Shown piece by piece: positions 28,464-37,776 of a stretch of 64,000 nt of DNA. The position numbers were made by a program, and so were the translations under genes. This DNA comes from Treponema peruense (GTDB lineage: Bacteria; Spirochaetota; Spirochaetia; Treponematales; Treponemataceae): positions 2,542,001 to 2,606,000 of the forward strand of contig NZ_CP064936.1 of NCBI RefSeq assembly GCF_016117655.1, written 5' to 3'. Each line of letters starts with the position of its first letter. Position 1 is the first letter of the stretch. The notes beneath the pieces are model-generated. The model had not been told where the DNA came from, searched no databases, and was given only the letters and a program-made list of their open reading frames with translations.

Positions 28464-30581
28464 ATGAAATCCCTTAAATTCATAATTTTATTTTTATCGT
28501 TTCAATTGTCTGTAAGCTGCTCTGGTCTTTTGACACGATTTGATGCACCTTATTCACCAATAACTGATATTAGTGCATCTTTGTCTTTTGATAATATTAC
28601 AAATCAGGGTTTTATGGGCGGTTCTTTACCATTTAGCGCTAAGAATATTTCCTCTAGCCCTTTAAGAGAAAATGCTTTTATTGCTGTAAGATTGGGCACA
28701 GTAAAAAGAACTGATATTGATAATACTCAGAGCGTTTTTGAAGATATTCCAGAAGAAGCATGTTACGGTATAATAAAAATAAAAGATATTAATACAAAAA
28801 ATCTTTCTTTTTCCTGTCAATTCTTTGATGCTGATAAAAATATTTCTTCAATAAAAGAATTTTCAATTAAAGAAAACCAAAGTGTTGATATTAATAATGA
28901 TGGTTTTCAGGATTTATCATTTTACAAATCAACTGATAAAAGAATTGGATTTGAAAATGCTATGTATTTAACATTCAATAGCTCCCAAGAAAATAAAAAA
29001 ACAACTATGTTTGCTGTTCTTACGGAACAATATCCAAATTCAGATTATCCAGGTGGATTAATCGGTATTAATCCGAGTGGTAATTTTATTTTATCCAAAT
29101 ATACAACTTCTGGGGAAAGATCTGTATTGGGCTCTTTCAGAACTGGAGACTATGTTCTTGATTCTGTTGAAGGTACATATAAGAAAATTAATTGTTTAGA
29201 TTTTACAGGCAGTTCAAGAGAAGTTTTAGATACAGAATTAGAAAGTATTGATGAATGTGCATCAGGTATTTCATATTTATTTGATTCAAAAGAATTTATA
29301 GATGGTTATGACTCAGATTTACTTCTAAGTAATCTTAGTATTATTTTAAAATTACAAACACTATATAATGAAAAATCTTCAATAGATAACTTAAACTCAA
29401 TTTTAAGAGAGCGTAACTTGCTTCAGAAATTATTAGAAGCTGGGCTATTCGAAGATAATGTTGATGATGTACAAGAAATTATTAATGAAATATATGCATA
29501 CTCAGAAACAGAATTGATTCACTTAAATAGAAGTTTTATAGAATTACTTTACCCAGAATTATGTCCTAAGTTAGTTGTTTCTTCAAATATCTATACTGAG
29601 ATTATTCCTTTAGCGAGTGTAAAGTTTGGATCGTCTGAAGAAGAAACCTCTTGTAGTGATTATATTAAATCGCGAAGTGCATTAACAGCAAATGAATATG
29701 AAATAGAGAAAGCTGCTTTGTATTCAAAGTATAAAAAATATATTGAAGTAAAAAAACAGGAGATTACATTGCCAAAAAGTATTCCTGTTGGCAAAGGTAG
29801 TGTAAATATTGTATTTACAAATTCCTACTTAGCAATTGGAGTTACAGGTAGCTTTAATTCAACATGGGGTAGTGTTAAGTCAACGGTTAAAGGATGTGTT
29901 TATATAACAGCCGATACTAATATTGATGCAGATGTTTCTTATGAAAGAGATTTGTTTAACCCAAATTACAGGATTGAATATCCAATACAACTTTATGGTC
30001 CTGTTATTCTTTCCCTTTCTGCAAATGTGGGTATTTCTGTTCCTTTGAAGATAAATGTATCAGAATCAAAAAAATTAAATTACAGAGCAACTTTTACAGG
30101 CTTGTATGAAGCTGGATTTGATGTTGGTTTAAAATATGGAGTAAATTGGAAAAAAGCTTGGTTCGTTAGCATTCCAAAACCATATGCAGACTGGTCAGGT
30201 AGAAAACTTTGGAATGCAGATACAATTTCTTTTTCTTCATCCCAGCAGAAGGAGTCTGTTACACATGAGCGATCTTATGCGAGAATTGGAGCTAAAGCAT
30301 ATGCTTCTTTTGGTGTAGATATATCAAAAATTGTATGGGGAGATATTACTGCTAGTACAGGAATTTATTCTCAATTTGATTTAATTTACCTAAATTCATA
30401 TTTAACCGGAAAAGCAACAATTACCCCTGAATTGAATCTGGCAGCTAATGCTTTTATAGGTATAAAAGATATTCCTTTTATAGGCCAATTGGGTAAAAGT
30501 TGGTCATACGATATTTATAAATATAATAAGCCAATGGCAAGTTATACTTTATTTAATACTAAAGTTTCAGATTTGAAATGA
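28464..30581 (+). CDS. Large putative lipoprotein, function unknown
   Basis: 705 residues from the ATG at 28464, 5 bases after AGGAGAGG; an ATG six codons up lies before that site. Signal peptide with lipobox LSVSC gives lipidated Cys19, so export and anchoring in a membrane are expected. Residues 250-400 are helical and rich in charged residues; the C-terminal third (from about 450) is rich in alternating Gly, Ser and aromatic residues, as in beta-structured domains. I do not recognise a family. Codon use is much more AT-rich than in neighbouring genes. Followed by a second lipoprotein gene after 16 bases. Confidence 0.85.
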   Translation: MKSLKFIILFLSFQLSVSCSGLLTRFDAPYSPITDISASLSFDNITNQGFMGGSLPFSAKNISSSPLRENAFIAVRLGTVKRTDIDNTQSVFEDIPEEACYGIIKIKDINTKNLSFSCQFFDADKNISSIKEFSIKENQSVDINNDGFQDLSFYKSTDKRIGFENAMYLTFNSSQENKKTTMFAVLTEQYPNSDYPGGLIGINPSGNFILSKYTTSGERSVLGSFRTGDYVLDSVEGTYKKINCLDFTGSSREVLDTELESIDECASGISYLFDSKEFIDGYDSDLLLSNLSIILKLQTLYNEKSSIDNLNSILRERNLLQKLLEAGLFEDNVDDVQEIINEIYAYSETELIHLNRSFIELLYPELCPKLVVSSNIYTEIIPLASVKFGSSEEETSCSDYIKSRSALTANEYEIEKAALYSKYKKYIEVKKQEITLPKSIPVGKGSVNIVFTNSYLAIGVTGSFNSTWGSVKSTVKGCVYITADTNIDADVSYERDLFNPNYRIEYPIQLYGPVILSLSANVGISVPLKINVSESKKLNYRATFTGLYEAGFDVGLKYGVNWKKAWFVSIPKPYADWSGRKLWNADTISFSSSQQKESVTHERSYARIGAKAYASFGVDISKIVWGDITASTGIYSQFDLIYLNSYLTGKATITPELNLAANAFIGIKDIPFIGQLGKSWSYDIYKYNKPMASYTLFNTKVSDLK

Positions 30582-30597
30582 GGCAGTAGAAGAAATT

Positions 30598-31308
30598 ATG
30601 AAAATGCATTTTATTTTTCTACTACCATTCTTGTTTTTTTCATGTTCTACTTTCAAAACATTGGATAAAACCATTTACATACCAAAGAACTCTGTATCTT
30701 ATGGAAATATTTGCAATAAATCGAGCCAAAATATTTCCGGAGAAAATGATATTTTGTATGAAGGTAAGTTAAAGCCTGCGTGGAGTTCTTCATTAATCTA
30801 TTTGAATATTGCATATTCGAATGATATAGATGCAAAAAAATGGACTGGTACTGTTGTTTCCGATGAAAATGAAAAAAATATCGAAGTAACGTTTTGGCAT
30901 AATCTGAGCAAAACTTCAAAACGAAAAATAAAAATTCTTAAAATAGAAGGATTTGATGATTTTCTTAAGATTGAGTGTCCAAAGTTGTCTGATGATTACT
31001 TATATAGTAAAAACTTTCCACAGACTGTGTTTAGTTTCAAAAGTAATAATAAGAAGTATTCTGTTAAAATGACTAAAATAAAGATACCGGCAATACAAAC
31101 GGAAGGTGTTTGTAACGAAACAGATACTTTCTTATTACCAGAACAGGTTTTTATTATTCAAAATTCCCGCAATGAAGTTTTGGCTCAATTTACAGAATTT
31201 GGTTTTCAATTATTTTCTGAAAATGATTTCGAAAATGGTATTTGCAAAGATGTAATTGAGTTTTGCATGATTTTACGGGATATCTGTAAAAAAGTGAGCG
31301 AATTGTAA
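30598..31308 (+). CDS. Putative lipoprotein, function unknown
   Basis: 236 residues. Signal peptide MKMHFIFLLPFLFFSC puts the lipidated Cys at position 16. The mature part has no motif I recognise; it is AT-rich in codon use like its neighbour and probably in the same transcript. Its stop is directly followed by the stop of the minus-strand transposase remnant, so the two reading frames meet end to end. Confidence 0.8.
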   Translation: MKMHFIFLLPFLFFSCSTFKTLDKTIYIPKNSVSYGNICNKSSQNISGENDILYEGKLKPAWSSSLIYLNIAYSNDIDAKKWTGTVVSDENEKNIEVTFWHNLSKTSKRKIKILKIEGFDDFLKIECPKLSDDYLYSKNFPQTVFSFKSNNKKYSVKMTKIKIPAIQTEGVCNETDTFLLPEQVFIIQNSRNEVLAQFTEFGFQLFSENDFENGICKDVIEFCMILRDICKKVSEL

Positions 31309-31386
31309 TCACAGATTCTTTATTCTCTGCTTGCCTTCAACAACCTGTCTCATAACTTCTACTTTGTGTTCATCCATATAATTCAT
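31309..31386 (-). pseudogene. Transposase start remnant (25 codons)
   Basis: Minus-strand frame MNYMDEHKVEVMRQVVEGKQ then RIKNL and stop. It has AAAGGAG before the ATG and TATAAT just above that, so it is a true gene start. The sequence resembles the N-terminal helix-turn-helix start of ISNCY-like transposases as I recall them; this is not verified. The body of the gene is missing, cut exactly at the end of the lipoprotein pair. Confidence 0.5.
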
Positions 31387-31440
31387 AGCTCCTTTATTAT
31401 ACCAAAAGTGTCAGAATCCCTTTCGGAATTTTTGGACAAA

Positions 31441-31459
31441 ATCGCTTTTGAATTATTTT
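31441..31459 (+). repeat. Right 19-base terminal inverted repeat
   Basis: ATCGCTTTTGAATTATTTT, exact reverse complement of 28377-28395. It lies 54 bases outside the start of the transposase remnant, as expected for an insertion-sequence end. Confidence 0.75.
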
Positions 31460-31468
31460 TTGAAGATC

Positions 31469-31481
31469 TTTTGTTGACATT
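31469..31481 (+). repeat. Right 13-base direct repeat flanking the insertion
   Basis: TTTTGTTGACATT, same as 28355-28367. It contains the TTGACA that may serve as -35 for the gene at 31510. Confidence 0.5.
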
Positions 31482-31502
31482 TTAGAGAAAGACACGCAAA
31501 CT
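31474..31502 (+). promoter_or_regulatory. Possible promoter of the NusG domain II gene
   Basis: -35 TTGACA (31474-31479), 17-base spacer, weak -10 CAAACT (31497-31502), which ends 7 bases before the ATG at 31510. The spacing is that of the likely leaderless genes in this window, but the -10 is poor and a GGG lies in between. Confidence 0.4.
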
Positions 31503-31509
31503 GGGAAAA

Positions 31510-31881
31510 ATGAAAAACAAGCGCTTTTATATTATGGATTTTGTGGCCGTAGCGGTTTTTCTTGCCCTGTTTGCAGTAGTTTTTGTAAATGCACGTAGAA
31601 ATTCCGGCAGCAATGACACGGTTTATATTCAGGCTGGGAAAAACACATACGCATATTCCCTTAAAAAAGACGGAATCTACTCTATTCCCGGTAAAATCGG
31701 CGACTCTGTAATTGAAATTTCCGGTGGAACAGCACGGTTCGCCGATTCCCCCTGTGAAAATAAAAGTTGCGTACTTTCGGGAAAAATTTCACACGCAGGT
31801 GAATGGGCTGCCTGTCTGCCGAACGGAATTTCCATAAGAATAGACGGGTCGCAAAAAGATTTGGACGCTACTGCAAAATAG
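31510..31881 (+). CDS. NusG domain II-containing membrane protein
   Basis: 123 residues: one N-terminal membrane segment (residues 8-28), then a domain of the NusG_II family (PF07009) with ISGGTARFADSPCENKSC and CLPNGISIRI. The family is known from Firmicutes and spirochaetes; some members sit beside thiamine or redox genes, and its role is not settled. Cys residues in PCENKSC and in CLPNG are kept. It precedes radA by 36 bases in the same orientation. Confidence 0.8.
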   Translation: MKNKRFYIMDFVAVAVFLALFAVVFVNARRNSGSNDTVYIQAGKNTYAYSLKKDGIYSIPGKIGDSVIEISGGTARFADSPCENKSCVLSGKISHAGEWAACLPNGISIRIDGSQKDLDATAK

Positions 31882-31917
31882 ATTATATTGGAATACGGTT
31901 ATCTGTGGAGGATTTAA

Positions 31918-33273
31918 TTGGCAAAAAAGAAAGGCTCTGTTTTTTACAAATGTTCTGCGTGCGGTTATTCACAGCCGGGATGGTTAGGACGCTGCCCTGA
32001 ATGCGGTGAATGGAATACCCTTGAAGAATGTATTGTTGACCCCAATGCTGCCGGTACTGCTGTTCATGACAAAGATTCTGCGGTAAAGGCAAAACCTGTT
32101 CCTATGGGAAAAATACAGATTCAGGATGACGGAAGAATTTCTACTGGAAATGCAGAATTTGACAGGGTACTTGGAGGCGGTGCTACAAAACGGAGTGCTG
32201 TTCTTATAGGAGGTGAACCCGGAATAGGCAAGTCAACGCTTCTTTTGCAGACTGCCGCCGGAATTGAGACTAAAGGACGCATTCTTTATGTGTCTGGAGA
32301 AGAGTCTGCTTCCCAAATTAAGGGACGGGCTGTAAGACTAGGGCTGCAGGTTGATTCCGTGGAAATTTTATGCACGATGCGGCTTGAAGATATTCTTGAT
32401 GCCCTTGACCAGATTAATCCTTCTGTTGTTATCGTTGATTCCATTCAGACTGTTTATTCTGTACAGGCCGGTATTGTTCCGGGTACTGTAAGCCAGCTTA
32501 AGTACTGCTCGAACGAACTTATCGGCTGGGTAAAGGAAAGGGACAGCGTGCTTTTTATGACGGCACATGTTACCAAAGACGGACAGATTTCGGGTCCCAA
32601 AAGTCTTGAGCATATGGTAGACACCGTGATTTCTTTTGAACGCAGTGGTGATGAATTCAGATTTTTGCGGGCGCAGAAAAACAGATTCGGGTCGGTGGAT
32701 GAACTTGGTATTTTTGAGATGGACAGTGACGGTCTCAAATGTGTTGCAGACCCGAGCGCGCTCTTCATTACACGTCGTGAAGGCGGGATTCCGGCAGGAG
32801 TAGCATGCGTTCCGGTTTTTGAAGGAAGCCGCGTATTTATCGTAGAAATTCAAGCTCTTACTGTTCCCGCCAAATCTTCTTTGAACCGCGTGTACAGTGA
32901 AAAAATAGACAGCGCGCGTGTCAGCAGAGTGGCAGCGGTTCTGGAAAAACGGGCCGGTATGAAGTTTTCGGACCAGGACATTTACATCAATGTTGCGGGA
33001 GGAGTACGGCTTACCGAAAGTGCAATTGATGCAGCGCTGGCAGCCGCACTGTATTCCGCAAGGACAGATCTGCCGCTTCCTGAAAAAACGCTGGTTGTAG
33101 GAGAGCTGAGCCTTGCAGGAGAGATTCGCCCTGTTACAAAGCTACGCCAGCGTGTAAAGACAGCTGCAGAACTTGGGTTTGACAGAATTATAGCCCCGGA
33201 AAAAGAGCTGGGTTCAGTCCGTGCAGAAAATATCAAAGCCCTCGTTAAGCTTTTGTTTGCCAAGGGCTCATGA
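31918..33273 (+). CDS. radA: DNA repair protein RadA
   Basis: RecA-like branch-migration ATPase. 451 residues from a TTG start with GGAGG 5 bases before it. N-terminal zinc finger Cys12, Cys15, Cys26, Cys29; Walker A GEPGIGKST at about 100-107; the RadA-specific KNRFG motif near residue 255; a Lon-like C-terminal domain. It converges with the TraB gene with only two bases between stops, which leaves no room for a terminator. Confidence 0.96.
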   Translation: MAKKKGSVFYKCSACGYSQPGWLGRCPECGEWNTLEECIVDPNAAGTAVHDKDSAVKAKPVPMGKIQIQDDGRISTGNAEFDRVLGGGATKRSAVLIGGEPGIGKSTLLLQTAAGIETKGRILYVSGEESASQIKGRAVRLGLQVDSVEILCTMRLEDILDALDQINPSVVIVDSIQTVYSVQAGIVPGTVSQLKYCSNELIGWVKERDSVLFMTAHVTKDGQISGPKSLEHMVDTVISFERSGDEFRFLRAQKNRFGSVDELGIFEMDSDGLKCVADPSALFITRREGGIPAGVACVPVFEGSRVFIVEIQALTVPAKSSLNRVYSEKIDSARVSRVAAVLEKRAGMKFSDQDIYINVAGGVRLTESAIDAALAAALYSARTDLPLPEKTLVVGELSLAGEIRPVTKLRQRVKTAAELGFDRIIAPEKELGSVRAENIKALVKLLFAKGS

Positions 33274-33275
33274 GT

Positions 33276-34508
33276 TTATTTTGTAAAAACAGCAAAAATT
33301 TTGTCAAAGAAAGATGATATTACTGCGACAAAACTTGCTCCGGCTGCAAAAGTTCCCACAGAACTTCCTAAAGAAGACAGAATAAACACCAGCAGCACAC
33401 GGAGTATTCTGTTGCGGTAAAAGCCTTTTACCGAAGTGGCATCTTCCTGAAGAAGTTCCATGTCCGAGACTTTGGGTTTGCATACTACTGCCTGAACAAT
33501 GCCCGAAACGATTCCGATTCCTATAAACGGACACAAGGACGTAAGCGGTGCACCCACAAAAGACACAAGTACTGTAAGAGGATGTCCTCCGGCTGCAACA
33601 GCTCCTATGGCTGCAAGAATTCCGTTCCACAGTACCCACGAACCGAACATTTTCATGCCGGCCTGTCTTCCGCCGAATACAAAGCCGCAGACTATAAGCG
33701 CAACAATGAGCACGGGAATTATCCACGATGCTATTTTTGAACCGAGTTTTTTTTGCGGAACAGTTTCTATGGCCGAACAGTCTGCACTTTCACTTCCGGC
33801 GGCCAGTTTCTGAAGATGAGCCTGTACTCCGCCAAGATGCCCTGCGCCCAATACTGCAAGCACGGTTGTTCCGGGTGAAGTCCATATTTTTGATGCAAGG
33901 TATTTGTCGCGCTCGTCAATAAGCACTTCTTTTACTGCAGGAAGATAGTCTGACAGGTCGCGCATCATTGTGTCCATTTCGCTGGTCTGCTTGAGTTTTT
34001 CTATTTCGCCGGGTGAAACTTCTTCTTTGGAAAAAGCGCTTGCAATAAGCATTGAAAGAAGCTTGCTCTTTCCCCAGAAGGAATTTTTTACCCAGGCGCG
34101 TCTTAACGTCACTGCAATCGGGCGGTCAACCATCGTAAGTGGAATTCCCATACTGCGTGAAGTTTCTATTGCAGCAAGCATTTCGTCACCGGGTTTTACT
34201 CCTGCATTCTCTCCCATGCGCTTCTGGTAGCCTGCAAGAACAATATTTGCGAGCATAAGAAAGCCCATTTTGTTTTTGAGGACTTTTATAATGTCCATCT
34301 TGCGCCAGGATTCGGGGTCTTCGAGATTTTTGAGGCGGTTTTCGTCCAATTCCACGGCTACCGAGTCGGGCTTTATGTCAGTAACGGCTTTTTTTACTTC
34401 TTCTATACTTTCTGAAGAAACATGCGCCGTTCCAACAAGAATTATTTTCTTTTCACCGAATTCGAGGTGCTTTTGAGTTGCTGTATCTGCGGAATTATTC
34501 TGTTCCAT
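33276..34508 (-). CDS. TraB/PrgY-family membrane protein
   Basis: 410 residues. The N-terminal TraB domain shows VGTAHVSSESIEEV near residue 26, VAVELDENRLKNL, ERDKYLASKI and GAGHLGGV, the family's conserved blocks. The last 150 residues form several membrane segments. Enterococcal TraB/PrgY lowers peptide pheromone; spirochaetal members have no proven role. The start overlaps the TPR lipoprotein gene by 14 bases, so the pair is likely co-translated. Confidence 0.9.
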   Translation of the reverse strand: MEQNNSADTATQKHLEFGEKKIILVGTAHVSSESIEEVKKAVTDIKPDSVAVELDENRLKNLEDPESWRKMDIIKVLKNKMGFLMLANIVLAGYQKRMGENAGVKPGDEMLAAIETSRSMGIPLTMVDRPIAVTLRRAWVKNSFWGKSKLLSMLIASAFSKEEVSPGEIEKLKQTSEMDTMMRDLSDYLPAVKEVLIDERDKYLASKIWTSPGTTVLAVLGAGHLGGVQAHLQKLAAGSESADCSAIETVPQKKLGSKIASWIIPVLIVALIVCGFVFGGRQAGMKMFGSWVLWNGILAAIGAVAAGGHPLTVLVSFVGAPLTSLCPFIGIGIVSGIVQAVVCKPKVSDMELLQEDATSVKGFYRNRILRVLLVFILSSLGSSVGTFAAGASFVAVISSFFDKIFAVFTK

Positions 34509-35958
34509 TTTCTTTTATGCTCCATTCCGCCAGTCTATACTCAAAAAACATAGGGGAATTCATTTCTACGACTTTTGTATAATATTCTTTGGCGGCTTCT
34601 TTTCCTCCAAACATATCATAAAAAAGCCCCAGATAGAAGTACATTTTGCCGCGCAGGTTTCTGTTCTTGAGGGCTGCAATTCTTTGCGGAAGGGGCATTT
34701 CACCGGCTTTGTCATGATAAACACGCAGCATTGTGTATTCAATTGTATTTCTGTCCATTACACGCAGGGCCTGGTTGCTGAAATTGCGTGCCTCAATGTC
34801 GTTTCCTTCCATATAATAGCAGTACGTAACCATAAGAGGATAAGACACGTTGGCAGGATTTTTCTTATAGCATTCCTCGAAGGAAGCGCGGGCAGTACTC
34901 CACTGTTTTTCATGCAGGGCAAGAACGCCAAGACTTTCGTGTGCAAAATAGTATTCCGGGTTCAGTTCCACAACTTTTTTGTAGTCGGCAAGTGCCTGCG
35001 GGAACATATTGCGCTCGTCATAAAGTCCCGCGCGGTATGCGTATGCCAGAAAATAGCCACTTTCTATCTGAATTGCTTGTGTCCAGGCTTCTTCGGCTGC
35101 ATCGTAGTGGCCAAGATAGCGTTCGTACATTCCGTAATCCATGAAGTAATCGTACTGGGTCGGATCTTTTTCTATTGCAGTTTTTGCATAGTCAGACGCA
35201 ATTTTGTATTCATTGTTTGCAGCTGCAATTTTACCAAGATAAAGATATGCGGGTGCGTAATCAGGATTTTTTTCCAGAAGCTTTTCGAGGGATTTTTTTG
35301 CAGAATCGTCATTTTCGAGATAGTATTCTGTCTGGCCCAACCCGAACAGTGCGTCTTCGTTGTCTGAATCTCTGGCGAGCGCACGGTTGTAATAGGTTTT
35401 GGCAAGTTTGTAATTGCGCTTCATAAATGCATCTCCGGCAAGCTCGACATTGGCTCCGGGATTGAATTTGTCCTTTGCGATAATGGCGGCTATTTTGCGG
35501 CTGCGCTCGGCGGAATTTCCGGTTTTTTTGGCAATTACGGCAGACAGTTCCATAACGTCGGTGTTGGAAGGGTCAATTGCAGAAAGTTCGTCGCACAAAG
35601 CCTTTGACTCTGGAATTCTGCCGGCACTAAAGTAAACGGATGCCTTTAAAAACAGAAGATCGTAATCAGAAGCAAATTCTTGTGGAAGGGTGTCGTAAAG
35701 TGCAAGGGCTGCATCAAAATCGTTTTTTTCAAGACAGGAACTCAGTGATTCAAGAAAGTCCATCTTTGTAAATGTCTTTTTTTTACTGACGGCGGGTTTT
35801 TCTTTTACTGCCGGAACTTCTGCTTCTTTTGAAGGCTGTTCTGCAAACTGTTCTTCCTGCACTTTGCCTGTTGTAGCACAGGAAAATATAAGTGCACATG
35901 CTGCTACGGCACAAATCATTTTTACGGCACGCAATGCCGGTTTTTCCAATCTTTTCAT
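34495..35958 (-). CDS. TPR-repeat lipoprotein
   Basis: 487 residues from the ATG at 35958 (GGGGA upstream). Lipobox ALIFSC gives lipidated Cys27. After a Glu/Lys/Pro linker (to about 70) come many tetratricopeptide repeats, visible in blocks such as EDALFGLGQTEYYLENDDSA and PAYLYLGKIAAANNEYKIA. Likely a scaffold at the inner or outer membrane facing the periplasm. Coupled by overlap to the TraB-family gene. Confidence 0.88.
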   Translation of the reverse strand: MKRLEKPALRAVKMICAVAACALIFSCATTGKVQEEQFAEQPSKEAEVPAVKEKPAVSKKKTFTKMDFLESLSSCLEKNDFDAALALYDTLPQEFASDYDLLFLKASVYFSAGRIPESKALCDELSAIDPSNTDVMELSAVIAKKTGNSAERSRKIAAIIAKDKFNPGANVELAGDAFMKRNYKLAKTYYNRALARDSDNEDALFGLGQTEYYLENDDSAKKSLEKLLEKNPDYAPAYLYLGKIAAANNEYKIASDYAKTAIEKDPTQYDYFMDYGMYERYLGHYDAAEEAWTQAIQIESGYFLAYAYRAGLYDERNMFPQALADYKKVVELNPEYYFAHESLGVLALHEKQWSTARASFEECYKKNPANVSYPLMVTYCYYMEGNDIEARNFSNQALRVMDRNTIEYTMLRVYHDKAGEMPLPQRIAALKNRNLRGKMYFYLGLFYDMFGGKEAAKEYYTKVVEMNSPMFFEYRLAEWSIKENGTE

Positions 35959-35986
35959 AATTCCCCACAAAAACAGGCGCGTATTA

Positions 35987-36015
35987 TTGCATTTTGTATC
36001 TTTAGAATATAGAAT
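35987..36015 (+). promoter_or_regulatory. Predicted promoter of the gene at 36023
   Basis: -35 TTGCAT (35987-35992, weak), 17-base spacer, -10 TAGAAT (36010-36015), ending 7 bases before the ATG; no Shine-Dalgarno site. The message would be leaderless or nearly so. Confidence 0.5.
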
Positions 36016-36022
36016 AAACAAA

Positions 36023-37771
36023 ATGCGTAAACATCCTGTAAGAAAGTTTTTAGGACTCACAGTCCTTTATGCCGCTATTATTGTCGGCATTTTTGTACTT
36101 CAGTTTAAGAGTGAATCAATAATTTCAAAAGCAATAGGTCCTCTGCACATTTCAATTGCACAGACGGAATCAGATACCAATGTAACTGAACTCAAAAACC
36201 AGTTCAAGGTTACATTCAAAGGCATTTCTTTTTCTGCAGATGACGAAAATCCTGTTGTAGCAAAGACAGATGAAAATTCCGCAGGTGAAAAGCTTGTTCT
36301 GAAGTCCTTTGACGAAACTTCACTTTCTGCCTCCTTTACCTTTAACGACGGAACTGTTCTTACTTTTCACACATCAAAAGCTGATTCTGACGGGGAACTT
36401 TCTGTTTCTGCAAGAATTTCTGATAAGTTTAGCTCGATTGAGGTTCCGTACAAACTTTCAGGAAACCTGACTTCGGAAAAACTTTCAAAAAGCCATGCAC
36501 TTCTTACTGCAAAGAAAGGATTTTTTATGCTGACTGCACACGATATTCTTGACAATACTGTTCAGTTTACAAAAAAAGACTCTGTGGCCATGTTTGTTAC
36601 CTACGACCCGTCAAAGAGATTCTCTTATTCTACTGTAGTCGGTCTTGAAGGAACAAGCCGCGCTTCATTTGATGCAGAAGCCAGGCGTGCCCGCGACAAA
36701 TTCCTGTCTGAAACAGAGGCAATTCTTAAGACTTCGGCGGCGGACAGTCTGTCTGAAAGTGCAGTTACCGCTTATGTTGCAGAAATGGCTTCACGCGACA
36801 GGTACAACGAGGCGATTGATTCTGTTCCAGAGTCGCTCAGAAGAGAAAACCACAGAACTTATGTTTCGGCGCCTTTCTTTAACACACTTGCAGTAATGAA
36901 CAGAAGCCTTGTTGTTCAGACTGAACAATATTCTTCCATGACGGCAAGTGCTGTTACGTCAAAAAACCTTGATATTTTCAATATAGACGGAATTTCTGAC
37001 TTTATTATACGCGAAAAGAAAAAGTCCAGAATCACAAACCTTCTTTCTTTCCCGGCACAGATGGCAGACTTTAAGCCGACTGTTGTTCAGGCTGCGGGAA
37101 TTCTTAACGTTTACGCTGATTTGTATAAAAACGATGCTTCTGTTGCGTCCCTTCTTGAGCCGGTTCTTGCAAAATGCCTTGATTCAATTGCGCAAGCCTG
37201 TTCACTTGAAAACGATGCCGTTAAGATCAACAACAACGGTGCGGCACTGTCGGTAAGGCAGACTATAGAAGTCGGAAATGCTCTTGCAAAATACGGAGAC
37301 GTTTCTTCAAAGAATGAATATGCGCAGACAGGCTACCTTATTATGAACAAGGCACTTGCTGCAGGACTCAATGTAGAAACGGCGGCTTCTGTTTACCATA
37401 TTCTTGCAGAATCCAATTTCTATTACCCGCACACGCAGATTCTGGGTTATTACGGGAATACTGCAGTCTGGGCATGGACATGTGCAAGAAATATTTCTTA
37501 CAGAATCGATGCTGAAAATATCGTAAATATTGACATTGACTTTCCACAGGGACTTACGAACCACATTATTTTTAACGGAGTTCCGACTTTCCACGGAAAG
37601 ATTGAAATTCAGGGCCAGATGTTCAGAACAGACCCGCGATTTGAAACATACAATTCTTCGGGTTACGTTTACCAGACAAGCACGCAGTCACTTCTTCTGA
37701 AATCACGCCACAAGTCGTCAAAAGAGACGGTGCGCCTTTTCTGCGACCCGACGGATTCTTTTTCTAATTGA
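36023..37771 (+). CDS. Conserved membrane-anchored protein, function unknown
   Basis: 582 residues from the ATG at 36023 (the frame is open further up but overlaps the divergent TPR gene and its start region). One membrane segment at residues 8-27 (LGLTVLYAAIIVGIFVLQF), then a large domain presumably in the periplasm. The first 170 residues look beta-rich and end in repeated turns; the rest is helical. I recognise no domain; a LptC-like start was considered and cannot be supported. It ends 5 bases from the convergent GatB-like fusion gene. Confidence 0.8.
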   Translation: MRKHPVRKFLGLTVLYAAIIVGIFVLQFKSESIISKAIGPLHISIAQTESDTNVTELKNQFKVTFKGISFSADDENPVVAKTDENSAGEKLVLKSFDETSLSASFTFNDGTVLTFHTSKADSDGELSVSARISDKFSSIEVPYKLSGNLTSEKLSKSHALLTAKKGFFMLTAHDILDNTVQFTKKDSVAMFVTYDPSKRFSYSTVVGLEGTSRASFDAEARRARDKFLSETEAILKTSAADSLSESAVTAYVAEMASRDRYNEAIDSVPESLRRENHRTYVSAPFFNTLAVMNRSLVVQTEQYSSMTASAVTSKNLDIFNIDGISDFIIREKKKSRITNLLSFPAQMADFKPTVVQAAGILNVYADLYKNDASVASLLEPVLAKCLDSIAQACSLENDAVKINNNGAALSVRQTIEVGNALAKYGDVSSKNEYAQTGYLIMNKALAAGLNVETAASVYHILAESNFYYPHTQILGYYGNTAVWAWTCARNISYRIDAENIVNIDIDFPQGLTNHIIFNGVPTFHGKIEIQGQMFRTDPRFETYNSSGYVYQTSTQSLLLKSRHKSSKETVRLFCDPTDSFSN

Positions 37772-37776
37772 TTCCC

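Larger units (their letters stand above)
28377..31459. mobile_element. Mobile insertion cassette-like element with two lipoprotein genes
   Basis: A 3083-base, visibly AT-rich segment bounded by perfect 19-base inverted repeats. It holds two + strand lipoprotein genes with their own promoter and, next to the right end, the first 25 codons of a minus-strand gene that looks like a transposase start. No complete transposase is present, so movement would need one supplied from elsewhere, as in mobile insertion cassettes. It lies between the cysE promoter and the gene at 31510. The element status is inferred from repeats, composition and the remnant. Confidence 0.6.

Noticed and set aside
36023-37771. 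LptC-like protein
   Set aside because: Only the N-terminal anchor and beta-rich start are similar; the length and the rest do not fit.
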